From Ichthyophonus hoferi (Eukaryota; Opisthokonta; Ichthyosporea; Ichthyophonida; Ichthyophonidae), in the NCBI GenBank assembly GCA_002751075.1, contig NAOQ01000434.1:16913-61825 (forward strand): DNA of 44,913 nt, given 5' to 3'. Position numbers and translations under genes: made by a program. The first letter of the stretch is position 1. The number at the start of each line of letters is the position of its first letter. This document shows, one piece after another, positions 1-10,459 of this stretch. The notes beneath the pieces are model-generated. The model was not told where the DNA came from. It saw only the letters and a list, made by a program, of their open reading frames with translations, and did no database searches.

Positions 1-122
1 CTCTAATTATTGATATTGATCAAGAGTTGTTACGACAAGAATTTCTGATTAAAAATACCAATCACAAGCGATCCAAAACTTTAGTACAATTTGAGAATGT
101 CAATAGCAATTAGAATAATACT

Positions 123-470
123 GTTGGGATCAAAGCCTTCGATATTTGTTTTGTTACAGTTTATTCCTTTATGTTACAAGAACGTAGTTTAAACTGATTT
201 GTCGACGCATAGTTTGCAAGTACTTACTTGAGGCATTCAAATAAGGTAGAAACACTTATTTAGTGCAGGACTATCGAGATAGTGTCAGACATCCATTCCT
301 AGTGGGTCTCTGTGAACGTTTATGAAATCTATTAGCTAATAAACATATTTATTATTGATCCCATTTAAGCAACATTGGTGTTAATCAAAAAATAGCACTG
401 GTGGTAAAGCAAATGTATAAAAGAACCGTTCTAGACAGAGCTACCGAAAGAAATATCAAATAAGCCAAAC
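123..470 (+). mobile_element. LTR-like repeat B, copy 1
   Basis: The block opens with TGTTGGGATC and contains a motif, near 325-355, of the form ATCTATTAGCTAATAAACAT. Related motifs recur in the same orientation near 1590-1620 and 7210-7235, each following a short stretch resembling CTAGTGG. The TG start, the AT-rich body and the recurrence suggest a decayed LTR. The family and the exact 3' end cannot be set by eye. A short ORF starts about 110 bases downstream, which would suit an internal region but proves nothing. Confidence 0.35.
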
Positions 471-583
471 CTATTGGCAGGCGCCCGATTAGAGAACCAA
501 AAACAAAAATATCTATCTATTTTTAAAAAGAGACTATAGACAGGCGAGGAAAAAAAACTAAACGAGAAAGAGAACAACAGACG

Positions 584-814
584 ATGGAGCAAGAACAGCA
601 GATATTAACATATCTTCATTCACAACATACACACATTCCTACTATCATAGGCACCGTTAATGCTGGCAAGACGTATATCTCCATTAATGGCAACAATTCC
701 AAAAGAGTAAGGGCTAGTGTAAATTCAGCAGAGAATACCACAATTGCAACTCGGTATACCGAATACGACGACAAGAACTTACCTCATACAAGCAAGGGAG
801 CTTTGACTCTATAA
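584..814 (+). CDS. Unrecognised 76-residue ORF downstream of repeat B
   Basis: This open frame encodes a hydrophilic protein rich in Thr, Asn and Ser (start MEQEQQILTYLH). It has no signal peptide, membrane segment or motif I can name. It lies just after LTR-like repeat B copy 1 and is preceded by a purine-rich stretch. It could be the first part of a retroelement internal region or a small host exon, or it may not be translated. No family is claimed. Confidence 0.2.
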   Translation: MEQEQQILTYLHSQHTHIPTIIGTVNAGKTYISINGNNSKRVRASVNSAENTTIATRYTEYDDKNLPHTSKGALTL

Positions 815-1400
815 ATATACTTATATAAAGAAATAGGAAAATTAAATAAACATTCCTGTTGTTGCATTATTTGAGCTCAATCCATACTAAAACAATCGAT
901 ATTTGCAATTAAATATTATTGGAATATGTATGTATATGCTTAAAAGTCTGTGATATCTTGCTCGAACAACAAAATCAAGCACACCTACTGCTATATTTAT
1001 GATCTGTACTTCTACGTCATTCAAATTGATGAATAACGTAGTTACTACGCACCAAAAATGATTTTTCATATCAATGACCCCTACCGAGCAATTTTATTGT
1101 GTATTTGAGTAAATATATCATAGTCTAAGACTGCACAGTTAAGTGTTACCAAGTATAGATGATTAGTGGTGTTGATATTCTTAGCCATAATATTCAACTA
1201 TAAAGGATTTAGGAAAACATGCAGCATACTGAACCCTATCATACTTTAGCATTTCAGCTTGATATAATTGGTAAACTGTGGAAATCCTTTATATCAGGTA
1301 TTCTGTGGTTATGTTTATATCTAATAATCAACAAACCAAAGCACTGCATTATTACTGCTCAAGCCCAAGTTGCTGATAACTATAACCAAAATATGGCTGA
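815..1400. other. AT-rich stretch without a recognisable gene
   Basis: Short frames at 887-1069 (-) and 1219-1404 (+) have no family resemblance and low-complexity composition. A TGTTACC start near 1143 might be the edge of repeat B copy 2, but the alignment is too weak to use. Confidence 0.4.
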
Positions 1401-1740
1401 ATAAATAATTATGGTATTGATAGGGTTTGAAAAAGTAGTGTGGTTTTTTCTCTAAATTGATTGAATTATTTGCCTTTTACTAATACTAAATGCAAAAATG
1501 AGCTAGAAAGCCATTCAAATTACGACACAATAGCATTAGATCAACTACACAAGATCAGATAATTCGAGTAGCCCTAAATGCTCTCATGTGAATTGTATTA
1601 GCTAATAAGGATCTCAATGATTGGTCATATTGACATTGATAAACACAGCTATGACTGACATCTGCAATAAACAGATGTTGCAGAGGGATAAAAGAAACAG
1701 AACAACTAATAATAAACACGGTTCTTATCAAAATATATGA
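1400..1740 (+). mobile_element. LTR-like repeat B, copy 2, interrupting a Copia relic
   Basis: From about 1560 to 1735 the sequence parallels 7195-7365: a CATGTGAATTGTATTAGC-like start, a TGACATCTGCAATAAACA-like middle, then GGATAAAAGAAAC and ACAACTAAT. It ends where the reverse-strand Copia reverse transcriptase similarity stops near 1740. That placement suggests this LTR-like piece was inserted into the older Copia copy. The left edge is uncertain. Confidence 0.45.
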
Positions 1741-3250
1741 TTGGAAAAGATACGACAACTTTGAACAGGCCTTTATCAGGGCATTTTTGTCTTTGGGATT
1801 TTCAGGCACCACTAGAAATTTGTCTACATAAAGATGCAGGCATAAGAATTTAGTAGTACCATTGGAAATATAGACGCATAGGTCCTTTTTAGTCAGATAC
1901 ATGTATATTGATTTGAAAAGGTTGCCCAGCATCCAATTCCATAGCAATGAGCTTTCATGGAGACCATGCAGGCTATGCTTGAGGTGACAAACCATTTCAG
2001 GATGGTCACTATCAACCATCATCAGCAGCTGTTTCACATACACCATGGTTTCCAGATATGCATGTAGATAGGCGCTAGTAATGTCTAACTGAGTGATAAC
2101 GTAGCCTTTAGCTAATGCAATGTTCAGAAAAATTCAAAGAGCAGCAAAAGAAATAACTGGGGAGCTGATGTCAAAGAAATTGATCTTGTTTTTCTGCATT
2201 GATTCCTAAGTCACCAGGCGATCCTTGTATTAGATGGCTCATCCTTTGTTATTATGCTTGTACTGAATTACCCAGAGACTTTGTAGGAAGGTCTTCCCGT
2301 TCGGCCCAGGTACTAGGTCCTATGTGTAGAATGTGTTGACTTAGCAACCAAAATCACGGAGACGTTCTATCAGCAGCCTACTCTTGTTCCAAATGGTTCA
2401 GGGAACCTCATCACCTGAGACTGCTTTCATTGGGAATAGGTTGTGGGTCAAGATGGTTGCTCTAAGTGCACAGTCCCAGAAGTAATGTAAAACATTTGCA
2501 TAATTCATAGAGCTTTTGCACATGGTGATGATTTGGCAGTTTATTCTCTTAAGCATACCATTGTTTTAGGGTGCGCAGGGAAGGGTAACGTGGTGAAAAA
2601 TATTATTTTTCTTGAAGAAAGCATCAAATACGGAGGGCAGGTACTTATGCCCCTGGTCGGCGAATAAGGTGGTAACTTTGAATGGAGCATGCAGTGTCTC
2701 TGCATTGGCAATAAAATGCTTGAAGTGGAGAAGGACATTCCCCTTTGTTTTTATCAAGAAAACAAATGTGTGATGTGTGTAATCGTCTATGAGTGTGATG
2801 AGCCATATAAAACCTGAATAAGATAAGTGGAAGAGACCCACAATATTACTCTAAAAGCATTCCAGCACCCAGGTATACTATATTCCCAGGAGGGGGATTT
2901 TTGTTTAACAATTCTCTTGGTGTTACAGGTGTCACGTGGTTGATCCTGTTGTGGTGAAAGGAAAAGGCTGATTAAGAGCTTGAAAAAACCTTTGCAAACG
3001 ACGGCGGAAACAGTGCATTAATCTGTCATACCAAATGTTGTAACTGATGGCGGCAGTTGTACGGGATTCCCCCGTGGGTGGATGGATGCTGAATATGGTC
3101 TCTAGTTTGACAATTTTGCAGTTCTAGAAATCTGGAGTAGGTTATACAGTTGCCAATGCATAGGACCTGTTGCGTAGAATAATATCTGCATTTATCAACT
3201 GGATATTACCATAGAATGATTTGCCTGTGAGAAGACCACCATTGACTGCA
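1740..3250 (-). mobile_element. Ty1/Copia retrotransposon relic (gag-pre-integrase, integrase, reverse transcriptase)
   Basis: Read on the reverse strand, the parts are in Copia order. Near 3060-2900 there is a gag-pre-integrase-like stretch. At 2841-2566 there is an integrase core piece with the family phrase LITLIDDYTHHTFVFLIKTK. Near 2110-1740 a reverse transcriptase piece has LDIT, VYVKQ and LHLYVDKFLVV, which corresponds to the polymerase YVDD box. The copy is clearly broken in many places and looks old. It is cut at one end by repeat B copy 2 and meets an oppositely oriented Copia fragment at the other. Confidence 0.85.
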
Positions 3251-3264
3251 GATGTGACTAGGTC

Positions 3265-3545
3265 ATCAAAGAAATGATTATGACTCCTTGGCCAGTAGAC
3301 TATCTTGGTCATAATATATAGAAGTTTGATGACGATAGCATCAGGCTATCACAAACCAACTATATCAAGGAACTCACCACTTCACATGGCCACTACACCA
3401 GCTATACAACCTACTCTCTAATCCTCCTTGTAGCACATCAAAGAAGCTGCCAATTCAATCAAACTCATAGAACCACATGATGTCACTACATTCCACACAT
3501 TCATTGGATGTCTATTCTGGATTGATAAATCCTGCTGCCCTTAGT
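3265..3545 (+). mobile_element. Ty1/Copia reverse transcriptase relic, opposite orientation
   Basis: The forward strand carries the region of Copia reverse transcriptase that follows the catalytic core. The family landmark DDSIRLSQTNYIKEL is followed by a serine/glycine turn, then a TTFHTFIGCLFWI-like block near 3495-3535. It is a short broken fragment of an old copy. It is oriented against the larger Copia relic to its left, so the two are separate insertions or a rearranged pair. Confidence 0.75.
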
Positions 3546-3845
3546 TTCATACCTGGCAATGCGTTATAAACGTAGTAACTGTAATTTAATTGTATCTGTG
3601 TGTGCATGGTTATGTTATTATTATTATTAGAAGAAGCAGTACTAGACTCAAATATTTGGCCTTCCAGTAAAGTATCTGGATTAACTACTTCGACTTCTTC
3701 AGCAACTATAGATATATTATGAAAAACTTAAAAAACTTAAATTGGATTCCATAATATAATCTTTTATAACTAGTATAATCACATATATGTAAATATGATT
3801 GAACTACGATTTTATTGTTGTATGAAGCCTTGTATTTATGCTTCT
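3545..3845 (-). pseudogene. Multicopy small-protein family, copy 1
   Basis: The reverse strand reads through an acidic stretch (VNPDTLLEGQ), an Asn run, then a Tyr-rich block (LNYSYYVYNALPG). The same order of blocks occurs at 10.5, 11.3 and 35.9 kb. A TATA-like box (CATAAATAC on the reverse strand, 3832-3840) precedes the coding-like part and is shared with the other copies. The C-terminal block is cut off near 3545 by the Copia fragment. I do not recognise the family. It may be a host gene family or cargo of a mobile element, and this copy is degraded. Confidence 0.5.
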
Positions 3846-3870
3846 TTCATTAAAAAGCCAGTTTTGAGTA

Positions 3871-4973
3871 AATTCGCTCCAATGAACGTGAACTAACCAA
3901 TGTGCCCATAATTAAAGGCCTAATTGGCTCTCGAACGCTAAACTCATCCGTTTTATTGAATCCAAACCAGACCAAGTACTATAGTATGCGGTTGGTATGC
4001 GATTAGTGTAAGTTATTATGAGTTCATTGAATTATCGATTTTGTAGCTCCAAATCTGAATGGCGCATATGCACTAATGCAAGTAAATTGTACACCATAGT
4101 ATTAAGCGAATATAATATATGATACAAAAAATAAAAGGATAAACTGTAGAAGTGCAGTGGGCGGGGCAGTTATGAGTATAAGCAAGATTTGTAATGCATT
4201 CAATTATAACTTTTAAGAGGGGCGGGAATAATTGCACTTTATTTGGATAACAAGTAGAATCTTGCTACCTCTACACTATCTATCCATATTTTTACCATTC
4301 ATTGCCAACTGCTTTGTGTTATATTGTATCGTTTGGCAGAAGAAAATAATTTGATGCAATATATGAGACTACTAAGAGTGAAAATGCTTAATAATACCGG
4401 TCTAGGGGTTGCTGAAAATGGTTTTAAAATGTGTATCATACTTCAAATAAAAAGGCAATTAATATGCTCTATGCAACGACTTTTGAGTATTTTTATGGAT
4501 GGAAATAGTGGCAGGATCATGAAACATTTTTTCGTCAATATGATTAATCTGCTACTAGTGATATGTGCTATTATTGTAGTATAAACTGAATTGAAAAAAA
4601 TCTTTTCCAACGTAATTGTATCAGATTGCACTGAACGACATAGACCCTATCACGGGTAGTATAAACTATAGCTAAACCGGAATCTAGTGGGTCAATAACG
4701 GAGGAGTACACTGCATGCTAATAAAGCACAATAATTTGTCTTTTTGATGCATTATATATATATTATTGTATTGTATACTTGTATGTATAAGTTAGACAGG
4801 CTAAGGAAACTAATCTCAGAATAGCAAAAATAACTTACAAATATATTATTGAAACATTTTTATTACATATTTTCAAAAACAAGCACAGCAAGTAAAATTC
4901 TTGATGAAGAGAACGGACTATAATATTATTCTCTGAATATAAAATTAAAAAATATTTAATTACATCATATCAT
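3871..4973. other. Gene-poor stretch beside the chitin-binding gene
   Basis: From 3871 to about 4000 the sequence continues the flank shared with the multicopy family. A frame at 4324-4584 would start at TTG, and its first half faintly recalls Sel1-type repeats (NNTGLGVAENGF). It does not hold that similarity, so no gene is called. The rest is AT-rich, with an AT run near 4753-4765. Confidence 0.4.
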
Positions 4974-5735
4974 TTAGCACTGAACGTCCTTGGGCCAGTC
5001 ACAATAGTGCAATTTGTCACTAAACAAGAGGCCAGTGGGGCAAATGTGTTGAACAGCTCCTTCGAGTCCACACACACAGAAAGCACTGCAATTACCGGGA
5101 TCACGATAGGCATTATAAGAACGAGTTTCCCAGTCTTCGGGGCAAACTATTTGTTTGCAAGCTAGAGGGCCCGTGGGGTTCAAGTGGCTAGTGGGTCCAG
5201 GGTTTATCTGTGCTATAGTAGCAACTGGAGTAACAATTGCATGAGTAGGGACGGTATGGGGTTCCATGTGGCCAGTGGCTTCAGGGTTTATGTGTACCAT
5301 AGTAGTATCGGGAGCAACAGGGACGACTTTATGGGGCACAGGGACAACTTTATGGGGGACAGGAACGACTTTATGGGGGACAGGAACGACTTTATGGGGG
5401 ACAGGAACGACTTTATGGGGGACAGGGACCTTATGGGGGACAGGGCCCTTATGGGGGACAGGGCCCTTATGGGCTATAGGGATCATATGAGCGACTTCCC
5501 ATACACAGTAGTGTAGGGTACTTTCAAATATAGTACCAGCAGGGCAAGTGCGAAGAACGGCACCTGTGTGGCCGCAAACAAAGAAATTCTGGTTGTTTGA
5601 TTCATCCGCGTAAGCATTGTAAGGACGGTCGCTCCAGTCAACGGGGCAAACAAAGTTGACACGCGTCGTCAAGCTGACAGCGGACGTTACTGCAGATGCT
5701 GCAGCCAAAATGGTGGTGAGCAAAAGAGCTATCAT
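4974..5735 (-). CDS. Secreted protein with two peritrophin-type (CBM14) chitin-binding domains
   Basis: A single exon of 253 residues. Residues 1-21 (MIALLLTTILAAASAVTSAV...) are a signal peptide. Domain 1 spans about 28-80 and domain 2 about 196-253; both share the pattern VCPxDW...YNAY...VCGxxGAV...CPxG..F...LHYC.W typical of CBM14/ChtBD2, which binds chitin. The linker (about 85-142) is a Pro/His/Lys heptad array (VVPVPHK) coded by a 21-bp minisatellite, followed by an INP/EP-rich stretch. Domain 2 has all six canonical cysteines (198, 216, 222, 232, 245, 253) plus C193 and C220. Domain 1 keeps only C30, C54, C64 and C77. The start is supported by the signal peptide and a TATA box 84 bases upstream. 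Likely role (inference): coating fungal or arthropod chitin outside the cell. Confidence 0.9.
   Translation of the reverse strand: MIALLLTTILAAASAVTSAVSLTTRVNFVCPVDWSDRPYNAYADESNNQNFFVCGHTGAVLRTCPAGTIFESTLHYCVWEVAHMIPIAHKGPVPHKGPVPHKVPVPHKVVPVPHKVVPVPHKVVPVPHKVVPVPHKVVPVAPDTTMVHINPEATGHMEPHTVPTHAIVTPVATIAQINPGPTSHLNPTGPLACKQIVCPEDWETRSYNAYRDPGNCSAFCVCGLEGAVQHICPTGLLFSDKLHYCDWPKDVQC
5330..5475. repeat. Coding minisatellite (21-bp then 18-bp units)
   Basis: On the forward strand, 21-bp units (core GACTTTATGGGGGACAGGAAC) repeat about five times and then pass into 18-bp units ending TTATGGGGGACAGGGCC. In the reverse-strand gene they encode VVPVPHK heptads and then GPVPHK hexads. Near-identity among the units implies recent expansion or homogenisation. 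Frames on the forward strand across this block are mirror artefacts. Confidence 0.9.
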
Positions 5736-5818
5736 GGCGAAACAAAAAATAAGAAGTTCAATAAATTTTAAAAGAAATTATTGTGAACTGGTGAGTGGCA
5801 TTATACCGACAACACTGG

Positions 5819-5826
5819 TTTATATA
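5819..5826 (-). promoter_or_regulatory. TATA box of the chitin-binding protein gene
   Basis: TATATAAA on the reverse strand lies 84 bases upstream of the start codon, in front of a short AT-rich leader. The centrin gene has a similar TATA-to-ATG spacing, which supports this as the core promoter. Confidence 0.6.
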
Positions 5827-6922
5827 CAGTACCGACTAACAGATCTAGACAATCTTAACTTATGTTTGGTTCACAGACCAAGTAAAAATATCATGTTGTT
5901 ATTGGGTAAAATGTTGTGGTTATGTGCCTTGTAGCACGTTGTAATGGTTTTTATTCAACACCGAAATGCTTCTGCTGTCTCTAATCAACATTTTTAAACA
6001 TTATTTACATTTACAAATATGAGAGAGTCCAACATTTATCTTAAAAACTCACTACTGATACAGATGTTAACTATTTATAATTGTACCAACCACTCCGATA
6101 ACTCATAAGTGGAGCATTAGTAAGAGAATACAAAACAGCAACTATGATTTTAACTAAGAGCCACACTTCGTTTTTTAGACCCAAAAATAAACGCGTTAAA
6201 ATTCAATCAGTCTAATTCGTAACGACAAAATCTAGATCCATGCTTAATATTTGTATCTGTAGTGATGTTAAATTAATATCAAAACTTTAGTCATATCCTA
6301 TATCTTAATCGTTTATTAATTAAATTCATTTCCAGACATATAATAATAATAGTACTATTGGTAATAAAAATTGTACTAGTAATAGTAAACATAATAGTAC
6401 TATTAATAATCATGGTAATAATACAATACAACTTAAGAAAAGATATCCCTGGTTCTTTTAACTTCCAAGTCAAATCTAGCGCCACTATGGAGAAACGAAT
6501 AGTATATTCAGCTACAACTTTGTACCAATGCATAGCATACATGGTTAAAATCATGGAATTGAATGTTTCTTTGTGTACAATAAGTAATATACTGTGCAGA
6601 GTAATAATAAATTAACAAGAATACTTTTAGCTTTTACTGCATAATGCATGCACACATGCACGGTAAAACCCTGCGTTAACTCAGACATTGGTATTCTGAG
6701 ATACAAAATATATATATATTTGTACATCAAATATGTATTTATCTTTACACACCAAGATCAGTTGCACTTAACTCAAGTTTAAATCATGAATAGATTTAAT
6801 ATCGATTGGCAAAACAAAATTTAAGAATGAGGAGTATATGTAAGTACTAACTATGCTCATATCAAAATTCTACAATATTGTATATACTACATTAAGATTA
6901 AATCATAGTATTCTATAGCGTC
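5827..6922. other. Intergenic AT-rich stretch
   Basis: No gene is recognised. The interval 6340-6420 is rich in AATAATAGTAC-type repeats, which create overlapping open frames on both strands (6291-6554 and 6358-6615). Their proteins are low-complexity Ile/Thr/Met strings without family resemblance. Confidence 0.4.
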
Positions 6923-7365
6923 TGTTGCGAGATCGTTAACTCTGAAGGAACGAATGATACAGCCACAATTGACTGGCAACTAGTAGGTCATGATATGATT
7001 GGTCCAATAGTAGTTGTGTGACTGACACCGTCAATCAGATAACGCAATTCATTGATATAGATTACAAGGATGTGAACAATTGGACCGATAAAAGGCATTA
7101 GACTAAAAGCCGCTTAAATTGGGGCACACATATTAGACCAATTGGAGAAATTAAGATAAGTTAACAAGTTATGATCAATAAATTCTAGTGGTCCTCACAG
7201 AACTCCCGTGAATTGCATTAACCAATAAAGATCTACCTCATTTCCATTTGCATCGAAATGTAGAATGTACTATTGACATCAGCAATAAACAAGAAGTGCA
7301 AAAGAATAAAAGAAACGTAAACAACTAAGAAAGACACGGATAATGACACATAAATCATTATAAGC
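6923..7365 (+). mobile_element. LTR-like repeat B, copy 3
   Basis: The block opens TGTTGCGAGATC and runs to about 7365. Its second half (7195-7365) parallels 1560-1735, including CGTGAATTGCATTAACCAAT, GACATCAGCAATAAACA, AATAAAAGAAACGTAA and ACAACTAAG. It has the same orientation as the other two copies. It looks like a decayed solo LTR; the family assignment is open. Confidence 0.4.
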
Positions 7366-7482
7366 AAGACTTTGTGTTTCTTATTATTCTGGTTTTAAAA
7401 AACATCTTAAATATATAATTGCATTCTCGTTGATGCTTACAAGATAATCTCTCCTGCATTTGTAGACGAGTACTACAGACAA

Positions 7483-7680
7483 TTGGAAATAGAACGCTCT
7501 ATCACTTCAAATTCATTTCAACTTTCTATTAGAAGTGGATCAGAGCTAATTTTTACACCTATTGCTAGCCCAGCAACATACACGCATAAAGAAAAACCAA
7601 TTGGAGCACTCGAAACCTGTAGGCAAGTCAGTAGAGCTTCCCTAGATCGTTATAGTATCTTATATCATATTACACTATAG
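7483..7680 (+). CDS. Unrecognised 65-residue ORF after repeat B copy 3
   Basis: This frame (start MEIERSITSNSF) follows repeat B copy 3 by about 120 bases, just as the frame at 584-814 follows copy 1. The two proteins are not clearly alike. Its last third runs across a SINE-like block at 7597-7655 and ends inside a perfect palindrome, which argues against a conserved protein. Low support. Confidence 0.12.
   Translation: MEIERSITSNSFQLSIRSGSELIFTPIASPATYTHKEKPIGALETCRQVSRASLDRYSILYHITL
7597..7655 (-). repeat. tRNA-derived SINE-like block, copy 1
   Basis: On the reverse strand a core reading TACTGACTTGCCTACAGG, followed by a TTTCGAG-type B-box-like stretch, matches the blocks at 30.9 and 31.3 kb. 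The shared core suggests a short dispersed element with a tRNA-like head. No intact internal promoter is visible, so the class is tentative. Confidence 0.3.
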
Positions 7681-7689
7681 TGTAATATG
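7666..7689. repeat. Perfect 24-bp palindrome
   Basis: The 24 bases starting CATATTACACTA are their own reverse complement with no spacer. The palindrome sits directly after the SINE-like block. It could be a hairpin, a dimeric protein site or a recombination scar. Confidence 0.9.
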
Positions 7690-9221
7690 TAATCTTATAT
7701 TGTATCATAATCCATGGCCTTATAAAACATTATATTGTATTATAACGAATCATATTTTATTGAATGAAATACATATCAAATGGTCATTCCAGAAAACTTT
7801 CTACTGCAATACCAACCATGCACCTATTATGTAGTACTACAGTATGGTATCTAATAATTTGTTATTTGTCAACATTCCAATATTTTCCTTGCAGTGTGCC
7901 AAGGCGTAGGATCGCTATGTTGTTGACATGGTAACTGCACATTGAATTTTTTAGCTAGATTAATTTTGAATTATATTTCTCAGCGTGTTTAAAGGCTGAA
8001 CTGTGCACTTTTAAAATGACATTCAAGGCCTTTCCCAGATTCAGATCAAAAGAGGCTGGATCACGTGCCAAGCGAATATAGAATATGGAATCAAATATGG
8101 TAACTTTTAGCATCCTATAATTAAACTGTGTTGAGTTACTGCATAACGAACTTAGATTTAACAAAAAATATTGTCTTTCAAGTGACGTATAACATCCGTA
8201 AGAAACTTTCCAAACATAGATCTATAAAATAAATGGAATAAGAGGTACTAATAGACTCATACATTTACTTTAGAAAGGCTAGGGATATAATGTATATACA
8301 TACATCGACCGCATAGTGTAGAGCATTTTTTTAACTGCCCGGAAAGGTTCTTATACTCAGTTCTCAATACATGAATTAACGATTCTTTCCGAGTCGCCAA
8401 GCATTATCATATATTTTTAATATTTTATCTTATTTGATTTTTCATATTCTATTATAATATCAGTTTCCCAAGCCTGTACGCCAATGGAAATTGTGGATCA
8501 AAAAGTTCCATTTGGAGAGTACTCTCTCATGATAAAGCATACCACAGCTTGTCTTAATATTACCCTGTAACATGATACCCACTCCACTCTATACGAACTG
8601 CTATTGTACATATTGTAGCAAGCGTTGTATTGCAATTCAGAACTCTCTAGATTGGAGTAAGGGGATAACTCGCCTACTACCCTGTTTCAGCTAACATGTT
8701 GTAGCAGGTAGCAATAATCTTATCTATCTTACATACCCACTTCTCCTTTAGGCATTTCCTACCATATTCCCAATTGCATCTAAAACCTGTATAATTGCTT
8801 TCACTCAGTAAGGCATTACTATATACGCTTATTGAAATTTTGCACCGCCAAGTATCTAAGCTTAAAGCCACTCTTTAACCGATTCTGATGACATATGCAT
8901 TCCTACCAATAGTATTGATTCTCTCTTCATTCCCTTCATCTTTAGACCTCATCTTGAGCATGCCCGCCTGACAGGCCAATTGGATTTCAGCTCAATGTGT
9001 CATCTTTTCCAGGACCATCCATATACCATATTACATGGTTTTTATCACATTATTTGGTCTAGCCAAGATTTCCTTTACCGACTTTTTTGGGCATCTCTCC
9101 ATACATACAATAATGTAGGCAGAAAAATCATATTCGTATTTTCAAAGCTCAATATCACATATATTACTAATATTACTATTGTCTTTTCTAATTCCTTCTC
9201 CTATTTTATATTTATACTTTC
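7690..9221. other. Intergenic stretch with no recognisable gene
   Basis: Frames at 7955-8164 (-), 8677-8871 (-) and 8980-9288 (+) have no convincing family signature. The 8680-9220 part lies downstream of the reverse-strand Copia relic at 9222-9670 and may be further decayed element sequence, but no landmark is readable. Confidence 0.35.
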
Positions 9222-9670
9222 CTACACAATCTCTTCAAAATTCTTTAGCTTTACTAAGTCTCCAGTTTCTGTGAATCTCACCGGCTGAAATGTCTTTGTT
9301 GACCGTTCAGCCTCGTTAACTTCTGTGTTGACGTATCCCAGCCAGATATACCCCAGAGTCACTAATTCCTTGGAAAAGCATTGTTTTGGAGGAATTCGCC
9401 TGGTTGTAATTTCAAGCATCACATTCTCTATCGTCAGGAGGGCACATGTGTTGTCTCCTAGTATGTTTACTGGACGTTGTTTCCTTTGACCCAGCTTCCC
9501 AGTAGTGCCAATAACCATATTTCCCTAAAACTATCCTCTGCAAGTGCTAAAGTATGCGCTTCGGTAAACAACAACGTTGCTATTTGCTTAGGACTATACC
9601 AAGAAGCAACATCAACCTTACCATCTCTACTTACCTTGGCTATCATGCAAAGAGTACCATTGCTTACCAA
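9222..9670 (-). mobile_element. Ty1/Copia RNase H relic
   Basis: The reverse strand carries the end of a Copia polyprotein: a block VASWYSPKQIATLLFTEA (compare the family's SWKSRKQ...STAEAEY), an ALAED...IWL block, then PVNILGDNTCALLTIEN and VTLGYIWLGYVNTE. These are the RNase H core and its C-terminal tail. The fragment is broken and old. No reverse transcriptase is readable upstream. Confidence 0.75.
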
Positions 9671-10049
9671 TGCATGAATTGTGTACGGTATTGGCTGACA
9701 GACACTCCGTGTGTATCATCAATAGACTGTGTACATTCTGCATTATATCAAATATAAATTAATTATATTGGATTACGAACTCGAAAGCCAAACATCAGAC
9801 ACGGATTGGTGGGCTCATGTGCGTCTGTGAAAGATAGCACAAGACAGTGATAAACAACCATTTAAATATTTAAGGCGAGAACCCAATGATAGAAGACAGT
9901 TTCTAATATAGCAACCTATTGGATTAGTATAGTCATGGAATGTGATCTTGATTTATAATGCAATAATTCATTAGGTAAATGACGTCAAGTAAATTGATTT
10001 TTGCCAATGTTCTGGTTATAAATTGAATATAATTGCTCACAAAAGCCCC
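9671..10049. other. Intergenic stretch
   Basis: AT-rich sequence between the Copia relic and repeat A. Nothing is recognised beyond short frames that mirror the relic. Confidence 0.4.
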
Positions 10050-10350
10050 ATTTGAAACACGTGTAATATGGTACAAAGATTTCTTATTCATTTATTTATA
10101 TTATAATTCAACATATAACCCATTTATTTACTATCTGCTACTAGTAAAATAGTGGATATTACCTATCAAACTACGTAATTATGGTTTATATTAAGGTTAA
10201 CTCTTATATACCACCATATTAGATATACGGTTTGATGCGAATTCAGTCTCATCGTATCACGTGTTTGAAATGGTATAAACTAACCAACCACTGTGTGGTT
10301 GAGACAGGACTTCTATTTTTTTACCCTCTTGTCTGTAATATGCCATACTA
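10050..10350 (+). mobile_element. LTR-like repeat A, copy 1
   Basis: This copy shares blocks with four others. After a TTGAAACACGTGTAATATGG start come TTATTTACTATCTGCTA, GAATTCAGTCTCATCGTATC, GTGTTTGAAATGGTATAAA and TGTGTGGTTGAGACAGG. Order and spacing match those at 12.2 and 42.4 kb, and at 27.7 and 38.5 kb on the other strand. The best-preserved copies start TGTT(A/G), as an LTR would. The copy is diverged, hence old. Confidence 0.6.
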
Positions 10351-10459
10351 TATCGTATATAGTATAGTGTCCTTCCCCACCCTCTAACCTTCCCTATCCT
10401 ATCCGGTCATATACTTTATAATATAAAGTAAATATTGGAAATAGGACTAGTATTTGTTG

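Noticed and set aside
4324-4584. Sel1-repeat-like protein
   Set aside because: Only one short stretch recalls the motif. The start would be TTG and the rest of the frame has no repeat pattern.
5184-5516. Forward-strand ORFs with GDRNDFM or TTLWGTG repeats
   Set aside because: They are mirror readings of the coding minisatellite in the reverse-strand chitin-binding protein gene.
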